This document shows positions 8,053-15,490 of a stretch of DNA of 64,000 bases, piece after piece. The stretch covers positions 94,214 through 158,213 of the forward strand of contig NZ_JXYA01000047.1 of NCBI RefSeq assembly GCF_000967655.1. Reading direction: 5' to 3'. The notes beneath the pieces were generated by a model that made no database searches, was not told the DNA's origin, and saw only the letters and a program-made list of their open reading frames with translations. Numbering within the stretch: position 1 is the stretch's first letter; each line of letters opens with the position of its first letter. The translations under genes were made by a program, and so were the position numbers. The stretch comes from Pseudoalteromonas rubra. GTDB lineage: Bacteria > Pseudomonadota > Gammaproteobacteria > Enterobacterales > Alteromonadaceae.

Positions 8053-9435
8053 TTAGTCCTTCGAGAAAATGCTCAGCGGGTCGAGACGCGCTCCGTCAGC
8101 CAGAATTTCGAGGTGTAAATGGGCGCCGGAAACCCGGCCACTGTCACCCAAAGTGCCAATCACCTCACCAGCCGATACCCAGTCACCGGATGACACGGCA
8201 ATACTATCCAGATGTGCATATAAGCTTTGATAGCCATTACTATGCTGGATAAGTACCACCTTTCCATAGTTGTTGGGCAATGTGACATCATCGGCAACCA
8301 ACACTTTACCTGTGGCAACGGCATTCAATGGAGAGCCCTTTGCTGCCACCAAATCGACCCCGCCATGAGGCTTGTGGTTGCGAAATGCCGACACATGGCC
8401 AAAGTGTGCACTGATCTCATATTCAGTCATTGGCCACTGCCAGTTTGGAGTCTGAGGGCTCAGCAGAGGCCTCACCTGAAAAGAGATAAATGCGCAGCAC
8501 ACGCCTATCAACAGCAGGTTAAAGAGCACAAAACGATGTCGTGCCTTAACCGGCTTCATGATCTGCACCAGACGACTCTTATAATCGGCCAGCGATACGG
8601 CTTCAGAGGCAAACCCTGCGACGGCATTGGGTGTCTTATTCAGTGTGCTGTATTTAAGTGCGTCTAACAAAGTCGCCGCGTACTGCTGCCGATTAATCCC
8701 ATAACGGCCTATGGTTTGTGCATCGCAGCGCGCTTCCATGGCATTGATAAATGCCGCTTCCATTTTGGCAATCGCCGGGTTAAACCAAAACAAACACCGC
8801 ACTAACTGCCAAATCAGAATCGCAATATGGTCTTTGTGGACCAGGTGCGTCATTTCATGCAGCAGTAAGGTTTGCTGTTTGTGCTGAGGTAAGGTGGTAA
8901 AATAGCGAGGCATCACAATCACAGGGTGACGCACACCCGCTGCAAATGCCGTGCAATCTAGGGGTAAAACATAGACAGGCACCTGGCGACCATTAACACG
9001 TGTTAAAGGCGCGAGCGATTTATAAAGGCTGGCCTCTAGTGGCTCAGCGCTAGCCATTAAAGCACGCAGGCTGGTGAGCTTGTTCAGTAAGCGTGCGCCC
9101 TGGCGAACACTTTGCAGCGCAACCAGCGAAGTTAGCGCTATAAATACCCACAACCAGTCCCACTGTGTGTTGGCAGTCAATAAAATCTCCGTATTTACTT
9201 GGAACTTGTCCGTCTGCTCAGCAAAATCATAGAGTATCAAGGGGACAGAGCCGCCTGACGTCATATCTGGCAGAGGAATAAAAGGCACAAAACTCAGCGC
9301 CAGCACAGCCCACCATAAATCGGGAGACGCAGGATGGTAGCGACTCAGAAAACGACCCATCCGCACCAGAGCGACACTCAACAGACACCAGATCAGCACT
9401 GACCCCAACACTGTAAATAAAGTTGCCAGACTCAT
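8053..9435 (-). CDS. BlaR1-like M56 membrane metallopeptidase fused to an M23 endopeptidase domain
   Basis: Residues 1-330 form a BlaR1/MecR1-type M56 unit: several membrane segments, the zinc motif HEMTH (His193, Glu194, His197) and a downstream ExxxD pair (Glu234, Asp238), then a final membrane segment at about 302-320. Instead of the penicillin-binding sensor domain of BlaR1, the periplasmic C-terminus (about 345-460) is an M23 domain with HGGVD (His357, Asp361) and HLHLE (His439, His441). The gene follows the BlaI-type regulator by 1 bp and precedes a separate M23 gene by 3 bp. In BlaR1 the M56 domain triggers loss of BlaI; here the M23 domain may act as sensor or enzyme on peptidoglycan (inference). 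Confidence 0.8.
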   Translation of the reverse strand: MSLATLFTVLGSVLIWCLLSVALVRMGRFLSRYHPASPDLWWAVLALSFVPFIPLPDMTSGGSVPLILYDFAEQTDKFQVNTEILLTANTQWDWLWVFIALTSLVALQSVRQGARLLNKLTSLRALMASAEPLEASLYKSLAPLTRVNGRQVPVYVLPLDCTAFAAGVRHPVIVMPRYFTTLPQHKQQTLLLHEMTHLVHKDHIAILIWQLVRCLFWFNPAIAKMEAAFINAMEARCDAQTIGRYGINRQQYAATLLDALKYSTLNKTPNAVAGFASEAVSLADYKSRLVQIMKPVKARHRFVLFNLLLIGVCCAFISFQVRPLLSPQTPNWQWPMTEYEISAHFGHVSAFRNHKPHGGVDLVAAKGSPLNAVATGKVLVADDVTLPNNYGKVVLIQHSNGYQSLYAHLDSIAVSSGDWVSAGEVIGTLGDSGRVSGAHLHLEILADGARLDPLSIFSKD

Positions 9436-9436
9436 A

Positions 9437-9817
9437 CTACTGGCCCCGCTTATCCTGCTCAGACAAAGATGCCAGCAGGTGCTCCAGCTCCTCCAGCTCC
9501 TGCGACTCTATCAGCCGGCTATCGGCAAACATAGCAACCGGCAACGGGCCGTCCAGTTCCAGCACATTTTTAGCAAATTCCTGGGCGTAGGCGGCCAAAG
9601 TCGGCACTTTTTCAACGCGAGCCGTGTACGACTTTTTATTACCCTGTTCACCAATGCTCAGCAGCCCTTTGTCTCCCATGCGCTCAAGTGTTTTGCGTGT
9701 TGAGGAATACGACCAGTTAAAACGCGCTGCAATGGCATCGTGAATTTCTTTGGCGGTGCGCGGCTCCTGTTGCCACAGCAGCTTGAGGATCTCTAATTCG
9801 GTGGTATTAGGTTTCAT
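9437..9817 (-). CDS. BlaI/MecI/CopY-family transcriptional repressor
   Basis: The 126-residue protein begins with a winged helix (LEILKLLW, then ARFNWSYSSTRKTLERM as recognition helix region) and ends in a helical dimerisation part, as expected for BlaI/MecI (usual length 120-130). It is first in a tightly packed operon with an M56-M23 fusion and an M23 peptidase. A large dyad lies just upstream of its start (9835-9884) and is the likely autoregulatory operator. No beta-lactamase gene is nearby, so the signal is more likely a cell-wall state than drug resistance (inference). Confidence 0.85.
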   Translation of the reverse strand: MKPNTTELEILKLLWQQEPRTAKEIHDAIAARFNWSYSSTRKTLERMGDKGLLSIGEQGNKKSYTARVEKVPTLAAYAQEFAKNVLELDGPLPVAMFADSRLIESQELEELEHLLASLSEQDKRGQ

Positions 9818-9834
9818 ATCTGTTGTTGTTTTAA

Positions 9835-9884
9835 TGTGACACTTGTCGCACTTTAACAGTTAAAAAAGTGCGACACAAGTCACA
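9835..9884. promoter_or_regulatory. Dyad operator upstream of the BlaI-type operon
   Basis: TGTGAC...TCGCACTTT on the left and its near-exact reverse complement AAAGTGCGA...GTCACA on the right form a 50-bp imperfect palindrome centred at 9859/9860. Each half holds the core TCGCACTTT plus an outer TGTGAC. It lies 17 bp upstream of the regulator ATG, the right place for autorepression. That the repressor binds it is inferred from position and symmetry. Confidence 0.6.
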
Positions 9885-10121
9885 GTTTTAAAATGACGGC
9901 ACAAATCAGCGCAACATGACTGATAAATCACCCGTTAATCTGGCACCTCGTTCAAGCCGCTCGTCTTGACTTTCCCAGCTTCTGCTTATATCCCTAAATA
10001 TATGTGACCGTTCAAAAAGTTGACCTCAGACAACGCCCTTTTTAGCAATCATGGTACTTTTAACGGCTGTAAAATAAGGTGGACCGAGCGCACTGTGCCA
10101 CCATAATGGGATTGAGTAACT

Positions 10122-11759
10122 ATGGATACACTTCAGCTGATAGGTAGCCTACTTGGCGGCCTGGGGATTTTCCTGGTCGCCATCGGCATGATGACAGATG
10201 GCTTGAAACTCGCCGCCGGCGCGTCGCTGCGCAAAGTACTGGCGACCTGGACCAAAACCCCGCAACGCGGTATTGCCTCGGGCTTTTGCATGACCGCACT
10301 AGTGCAATCGTCCAGCGCAGTAACCGTTGCCTCGCTGGGCTTTGTTAATGCAGGCCTGATTACCATGCATCAGGCACTGGGTATCGTCTATGGTGCCAAT
10401 GTCGGCACAACCGTCACTGGCTGGCTGGTTGCCGCAGTTGGGTTTAAATTCAATATTCAGGCCATTGCCCTGCCGTTGATTGGCATAGGCGCACTGATGA
10501 AACTGCTGCGCCCGCAGTCCCGGCTGGCATCTGCGGGCCTGGCGATGGTTGGCTTTGGCTTGTTTTTCATCGGCATCGATATTCTTAAAGGCGCGTTTGA
10601 ACATGTCGTCGCCACTTTTGATCTGAGCCAGTTTACCGCCGAAGGGTTGACAGGCATGCTGACATTTTTACTGGTTGGCATTGTAATGACCACTCTGACG
10701 CAGTCATCCAGCGCGTCTATCGCGCTGACCATTACGGCAGCAGCCAGTGGCATGATTGGCCTTTATGCAGCCGGTGCTATGGTAATAGGAGCCAATATTG
10801 GCACTACCTCGACCTCAATTCTCGCTGCCATTGGCGCCACCTCCAACGCCAAACGCGTAGCCGCGGCGCAAGTTGTGTTTAATGCGCTCACCGCTCTGGT
10901 GGCCTTTGCCTTGTTACCTGTGCTGTTTTATCTGATCACCGTGATCACCGGCTTTTTTAATCTGACCGCCGATCCGGCGCTGTCACTGGCGCTGTTCCAT
11001 ACCCTGTTTAACGTGCTGGGCGTGATGCTGATCTTCCCGCTCAATAACCGATTGGCAGGCTTTTTAATGAAGCGCTTTTGCAGCGCCGAAGAGACCGCCG
11101 CCCGGCCGCGATTTTTGGATAAAACCATTGCCCAGACACCGGCACTGGCCACCAATGCACTGCTGCTCGAAACCAAATTAGTGGCCGATAAAATACTGGC
11201 ACAGTACGAAAAGTCTCGCCAACCTCTCGACGCTTTGGCCATTGAACAAGCGATCCAGACCATTCAGAAGCTCTGTCAGCACATTAGCAACTTTATTGTT
11301 ACCGTGGAGCAGTCGGCGCTGTCGGAAGAAACCACTGGCCTGCTGGCAAAGCTCATGCGCGTTGAGCACTACCTGATCACCTGCAGTCACTGTGTTGAAA
11401 AGCTAGCCCACTTGCAGCCGCAAAAACAACTGGCCGAACACCCTGAACTGCACGCCCAGCTTCAGGAATATCAGTCGCAGCTGGGGCATTTTATGAAAAC
11501 CAGCCTGACAGCCGAGTCGATGAGCGAAAGCACCTTAACCGCCGCACTTGAACAACTACAGCAGCTGCATGATGACGTTAAAGACGATTTGATCCTTGCT
11601 GGTACTAATGCAACCTTGCCTATCGACAATATGGTGGTCAACATCAATGGCCTGTCCGATATGTGGCAGCTGACACAGCAATGGCAAAAAGCCATGTTAT
11701 TGTTATATTTGATAGAGCACCAGCTTTCCCCTGGCTTAAGCAGCAATAGCACCACATAA
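10122..11759 (+). CDS. Na+/phosphate symporter, NptA/PNaS family with PhoU-like C-terminus
   Basis: The 545-residue protein has two homologous membrane halves, each with the QSSSA motif (Gln62 and Gln194 onward), the hallmark of type II Na/Pi cotransporters. The GANVGTT and GANIGTTSTS motifs also repeat. The C-terminal 200 residues (about 340-545) are helical and PhoU-like, as in bacterial NptA-type proteins. It imports phosphate with sodium across the inner membrane. It is a single-gene unit. A decayed copy of its last roughly 45 codons lies at 13936-14084. Confidence 0.85.
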   Translation: MDTLQLIGSLLGGLGIFLVAIGMMTDGLKLAAGASLRKVLATWTKTPQRGIASGFCMTALVQSSSAVTVASLGFVNAGLITMHQALGIVYGANVGTTVTGWLVAAVGFKFNIQAIALPLIGIGALMKLLRPQSRLASAGLAMVGFGLFFIGIDILKGAFEHVVATFDLSQFTAEGLTGMLTFLLVGIVMTTLTQSSSASIALTITAAASGMIGLYAAGAMVIGANIGTTSTSILAAIGATSNAKRVAAAQVVFNALTALVAFALLPVLFYLITVITGFFNLTADPALSLALFHTLFNVLGVMLIFPLNNRLAGFLMKRFCSAEETAARPRFLDKTIAQTPALATNALLLETKLVADKILAQYEKSRQPLDALAIEQAIQTIQKLCQHISNFIVTVEQSALSEETTGLLAKLMRVEHYLITCSHCVEKLAHLQPQKQLAEHPELHAQLQEYQSQLGHFMKTSLTAESMSESTLTAALEQLQQLHDDVKDDLILAGTNATLPIDNMVVNINGLSDMWQLTQQWQKAMLLLYLIEHQLSPGLSSNSTT

Positions 11760-12105
11760 TTCACCGTTAGATAGTGCTCATATCGCAAAAATAAGGCTAT
11801 CAAGAAGCCGGCACAACATTAAAGTGATGTGGGCATCTGAGTTCAGGATAGGTGTGTATCTGTGCAGTTTTGAGCCGAGATATCGCCTCGTTCGTTTGCG
11901 AATAATGGCACACTAACAGTCATTATTCGCCCGTTGAGAACTGCTCAATGTAATGAGAACACAACCCCCAACACGTGCAAGATAAACAAACTAGTCCCCT
12001 TGCATATGCTTCAGTAAAAATAATCCAGAGCGCAACAAGCCTGTCACATTGTACCTATATTGTTTCATTGATCATTTAATCACCACCAAGGAAGAGACAG
12101 TGTCA
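11760..12105. other. Intergenic region with a 10-bp perfect hairpin
   Basis: No protein-like frame is visible. GCGAATAATG (11898-11907) and CATTATTCGC (11921-11930) form a perfect stem with a 13-nt loop and no following T-run, so it may be an operator or mRNA structure rather than a classic terminator. The 3' end is the leader of the next gene. Confidence 0.4.
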
Positions 12106-13194
12106 ATGATTTTTGAATTAAGGCCTAATAAGCTCTTGTTACTCTTAAGCATAGTCGTGGTCTTCGTTACCTTGCTAATACTGATTGGTAAACCAGAGAA
12201 AACGGCAAGCATCGCGCCTACACAGACTGCCCCGCAAGTATTACCGGTACCAACCACAAAGACAGCCAGTACAAGAGACTCAGACAGCAATATGTATGCG
12301 TTACCGTCTACGTTACCGTCTGCCGAGGCTAAAATAAGTGAACAAAAACCCGAACCAATGCTCTGGCAATCACCTGAAGACCAACTGATACACTCTTTAG
12401 CATCGCTACAAGAAAAGATTGCTGCCAGCACGGCGCCTTTACAGCACGCAATATTGGGCCCTAATCAGGCATATTCAGAACTACGCATTGATATGCTGAT
12501 GGCACTTGAGCAAGACCCGTCTTTGATAATTCATATTGTGGATGCTTTTGTGCAGGCACCTGACAGCTTACTTGGCAGAGAGCTGAGCGCCGTTCTTTCA
12601 AAAACGGGTGATCCACTGGCACAACACGCAGCCATAGATCTGGCAACAGAGCTATCCAATAGTGAGGACGACAGAGCCGCTGGATTATTCTTGCTAGCAA
12701 ATATGGACAGTATTACTGGGCAAACTCGTGACCGCTTGCTGGAGCATATAGATTCAGAGCAAGAATCCAGTTCAGATATGAAACAGTTTACAATTATGGC
12801 TCTGAAACCCGCTCCGGGCACTCGGGAAGATTATGAACGCGTACAACAAACTCTCTCACGCGTCGTTGTTTCCACAGATCAAAACGTAAGACGCCATGGT
12901 GCTTATCAGATAGCACAATGGGCCACTTCCGACACAGATCTTACGCCTGTAAGACACATGGCCATGCATGAAGAAGATGTTAATGCGCGTGCAAGAGCGA
13001 TTATGTCCATTGCTGAAAGTACCTTCAAATCAGAAGACAATCGCGCAGTTTTGTGGCACACAATCAACAACCAAAATGAACATACCGCTGTTAAAAAACA
13101 TGCGCTAAAAGCACTTTCAACCTACTCGCTTAGTCACCAAGAGCTGGCGCATCTTCGCGTAAAAATGAATGAGCTAGCTTCTGAAGAAAATTAG
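12106..13194 (+). CDS. Membrane-anchored HEAT-like repeat protein
   Basis: I chose the ATG at 12106, preceded by AAGGAAGAG, over the TTG at 12049, because it puts a single membrane helix (LLLLLSIVVVFVTLLILIG) right at the N-terminus. A Pro/Thr/Ser/Gln-rich linker follows (about 30-95), then helical repeats that look HEAT-like (pairs such as AAIDLATEL, RHGAYQIAQW, ARARAIMSIAES, VKKHALKAL). Its function is unknown. It sits about 95 bp before a small secreted RTX protein. The layout matches the shorter protein encoded at 1752-2495, which also neighbours secreted proteins. HEAT-like repeats normally bind proteins, so a partner role for the exported neighbour is plausible (inference). Confidence 0.55.
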   Translation: MIFELRPNKLLLLLSIVVVFVTLLILIGKPEKTASIAPTQTAPQVLPVPTTKTASTRDSDSNMYALPSTLPSAEAKISEQKPEPMLWQSPEDQLIHSLASLQEKIAASTAPLQHAILGPNQAYSELRIDMLMALEQDPSLIIHIVDAFVQAPDSLLGRELSAVLSKTGDPLAQHAAIDLATELSNSEDDRAAGLFLLANMDSITGQTRDRLLEHIDSEQESSSDMKQFTIMALKPAPGTREDYERVQQTLSRVVVSTDQNVRRHGAYQIAQWATSDTDLTPVRHMAMHEEDVNARARAIMSIAESTFKSEDNRAVLWHTINNQNEHTAVKKHALKALSTYSLSHQELAHLRVKMNELASEEN

Positions 13195-13289
13195 TAAGCG
13201 ATTTAGTAAAGCTACAACGAATTTGAAATTAGACCTTCAAATACCCTGATATTGATATCGAAATACTCATTTTACATTAAGGAAAAATA

Positions 13290-13682
13290 ATGAAGTTTAA
13301 TAAAATCTCCACCCTCGCGGGTGCACTCATCCTTATGGCGTCTTTCTCTCAGGCAGCTCAGGCTGACACCATCTATGGCACCAGTGGCAATGATGTTTTG
13401 GTCGGCACTTCTGCTTGGGACACCATCTTTGGCAACAGTGGCAACGATGACATTTACGGTAAAGACGGCTGGGATAACTTGTATGGTGGTAATGGCAATG
13501 ACAGACTCCATGGACAAGAGGGGTCTGATAACTTATTTGGTGGTAGCGGTGACGACTATTTATACGGTGGTGGTTATCCTTATGACAACCTGAATGATAG
13601 CCTTTACGGTGGCTCAGGTTACGATATTTGCTATAACAACAGCGACAACCCCTATTATAACTCATGCGAAAAACGCCGCTGA
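13290..13682 (+). CDS. Small secreted RTX (calcium-binding nonapeptide repeat) protein
   Basis: The 130-residue product has a Sec signal peptide (about 1-26, ending AQA) followed almost at once by about eight GGxGxDxxY-type nonapeptides (for example GGNGNDRLHG and GGSGDDYLYGG), which fold into a Ca-binding beta-roll. The C-terminus is Tyr/Asn-rich with two Cys. Most RTX proteins are large, use type I secretion and carry no Sec signal, so this minimal Sec-exported form is unusual. A good ribosome-binding site (AAGGAAAAATA) and a strong terminator downstream support a real, separately expressed gene. There is no enzyme domain, so a structural or calcium-binding role is likely. Confidence 0.75.
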   Translation: MKFNKISTLAGALILMASFSQAAQADTIYGTSGNDVLVGTSAWDTIFGNSGNDDIYGKDGWDNLYGGNGNDRLHGQEGSDNLFGGSGDDYLYGGGYPYDNLNDSLYGGSGYDICYNNSDNPYYNSCEKRR

Positions 13683-13750
13683 GCCAGATTACTCTGATGC
13701 TATAACACGACGCTTATATCAGCTTGCCTGAGACAGCGTTGTACAGCAAA

Positions 13751-13790
13751 AAAACACCACCATCACAATAATGACGGTGGTGTTTTCATT
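13751..13790 (+). terminator. Rho-independent terminator after the RTX gene
   Basis: AAAACACCACC (13751-13761) pairs with GGTGGTGTTTT (13776-13786). The stem begins with A-rich sequence and ends with TTTT, so it could work in both directions. Confidence 0.75.
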
Positions 13791-13820
13791 CTGTACAGGC
13801 AAAACACTTTCTCTGAGGGC

Positions 13821-13935
13821 CACCGCTTTTTACGACGGGTGAATAAACCCACTGAACCACCGCCTTTTTCTGGCTGCTTAACTGCCACTTTGATGATGCT
13901 TGAAAGGAATTGGTCACTGTAACCGCAAACTCAAG
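13821..13935 (-). pseudogene. Decayed 3' end of a GlyGly-CTERM serine protease paralogue
   Basis: Read on the minus strand, this piece matches the end of the S1 protease gene at 18601-21117. It has the equivalent of FAVTVT, then a deletion that shifts frame, then KQPEKGGGSVGLFTRRKK against KQPEKDSGSFGS...LFTRRMKK in the intact gene. The hydrophobic stretch of the sorting tail is deleted. It has no start and no catalytic domain, so it is a remnant of a duplicate. Confidence 0.75.
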
Positions 13936-14084
13936 CACTTGAACAACTACAGCAGCTGCATGACGACGTTAAGGACGATCTGCTCCTTGCCGGTACCAGT
14001 GCGACCCTGCCAATCGACAATATGGTGGTCAACATCAATAGGCTGTCCGATCTGTGGCAGCTGGCTCGGCAAAGAAGGCATTAA
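13936..14084 (+). pseudogene. Decayed 3' end of a Na/phosphate symporter paralogue
   Basis: About 137 bp closely match the end of the symporter gene (11546-11680): LEQLQQLHDDVKDD, then LPIDNMVVNIN and LSDLWQLA are nearly unchanged. The frame runs to a TAA at 14082 with a short unrelated end. Everything upstream of the last 45 or so codons is missing and is replaced by the protease remnant on the opposite strand. Confidence 0.8.
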
Positions 14085-14667
14085 CTACTTTCGCGAAACC
14101 GACCTGAAAAGCGTCATTGAAAAGCACATTGAAGCGGAAGAAGCCGAGGTAGACAGACTCGAAGGCATAGGCGCGGTTAACTTTCTGACCATAGATGATA
14201 CCCTGGTGTCGCAAGAGGGCGAGCTTATCGACCCGCGCTCTGTCATTACGCTGCCAAGCAAGGTCGACTTTCCCATTCTCCCCGAAGTCCAGCGCAGTAG
14301 CGATGACCCATTTTTACAACAGGTAAATGCCAGCGGGCATAAATGGGTGATCCTGGCCAACGAAGCCCGCCAGCATTTACTGGTGATGGACGCCGATGGA
14401 CTGCTGCGCGCCGCGCTGTTTAATACAGAGCAACCCTTCGAGCCCTATGAATTTTGCTTCAGACCCCTGATCATCCACAGCAATGACATGAACCTGGGCG
14501 ATGTGCTTAAACACCTAAAGTCTGCCGAATCCCTGGACCCGGACCACGACGGCGACATTGAAGTCGACGTGGTGCTGGTCTGGACCGAACAACCTCGCAT
14601 CATCACCGGCGCAGATATCCTCGGCCGGCTGTTAAAAGGCACCGCAGATGTGACGACACAAGCTTAA
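14072..14667 (+). pseudogene. 5'-truncated gene, CBS-domain-like C-terminal region
   Basis: From about 14072 a new protein-like frame starts with no start codon (KEGINYFRETDL). It runs about 198 residues to TAA at 14665 and ends VVLVWTEQPRIITGADILGRLLKG, which looks like the last strand and helix of a CBS domain. An earlier stretch (KWVILANEARQHLLVMDADGLLRAAL) could be the first CBS unit. The open frame only continues upstream by crossing into the symporter remnant. I therefore read it as the 3' part of a gene cut off by the same rearrangement. It could still be translated from an internal start. Function of the parent gene is unknown. Confidence 0.55.
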
Positions 14668-14712
14668 GTTGAGTGCAGCCACATCAAGCCTTTGTAAATG
14701 AAAGTGCGAACG

Positions 14713-15348
14713 CTACGACGCCTGATTAGGGATAATCTTGATCTCCACGCGGCGGTTTTGTGCTTTGCCCTGCTCGGTGTTGTTACTGGCCACAGGCTGA
14801 GATTCCCCCATCCCCTGCGCGTCTATACGTGCCGGGTTTATCTGGTAGGACAGCAAAGACTGCTTTACGCTATTTGCCCGTTGCTCTGAGAGGGTCTGGT
14901 TAAACCCGGCTGAACCGGCAGAGTCGGTGTGGCCAATGATGGTCAAAAAGGTTTTGTCGTATTTTTGCATCACACGGGCAATACCCTGCAATGTTTTGTT
15001 AAAACCAGGGCTGATGGTCGACTGGCCGGTGGCAAAGGTGATGTTGGCAGGCAAAACCAGGCGCATTTGATCGCCCTCGCGCACCACTTCTACGCCGGTG
15101 CCCGCAAGCTCCTCGTTAAAAGCCGCTTCCTGTTGATCCATATAATTGCCAATGGCCGCACCAGCAATGGCGCCCACCGCCGCACCAATGGCAATGCGTT
15201 TATCTTTGTGATTGCCCGTGGCTTTACCCAGCACAGCACCCGTTGCTGCACCTATCGCCGCGCCTTTACCTGTGTTGTTCATTTCACATCCTGATAAAGC
15301 AGCCAGTGCAGCGGCGCCCAGTAGTATCTTATTGATTGTCATATTCAT
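14713..15348 (-). CDS. OmpA-family lipoprotein with glycine-zipper segment
   Basis: The 211-residue protein has a lipobox LSGC (Cys21), then glycine-zipper repeats (GAAIGAATGAVLGKATG and GAAVGAIAGAAIG, about 29-70). A C-terminal OmpA/MotB peptidoglycan-binding domain follows, with IGHTDSAGS and LSEQRANSVKQSL. This matches YiaD-type outer-membrane lipoproteins of 210-220 residues that tie the outer membrane to the cell wall. It is monocistronic and its promoter region is AT-rich (15349-15410). Confidence 0.85.
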   Translation of the reverse strand: MNMTINKILLGAAALAALSGCEMNNTGKGAAIGAATGAVLGKATGNHKDKRIAIGAAVGAIAGAAIGNYMDQQEAAFNEELAGTGVEVVREGDQMRLVLPANITFATGQSTISPGFNKTLQGIARVMQKYDKTFLTIIGHTDSAGSAGFNQTLSEQRANSVKQSLLSYQINPARIDAQGMGESQPVASNNTEQGKAQNRRVEIKIIPNQAS

Positions 15349-15490
15349 TCCTGAGTTAAATTCAATTATCTTGATTATTGCAATAAAAAATTAACTCGAA
15401 CTGAAGAGATGACTAAGCTACGTACAGCACGCATAAGCGCAGCTATTGACGTCTATCGCTTGCACGACAGCGCGCGGCAGTTCTGTTAGG

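Noticed and set aside
9437..9817. Beta-lactam resistance operon
   Set aside because: No beta-lactamase or penicillin-binding sensor domain is encoded nearby; the partner genes are cell-wall endopeptidases.
13900..14667. One intact 255-residue gene
   Set aside because: Its first third is an out-of-frame reading of the symporter remnant, so the frame is a chimera.
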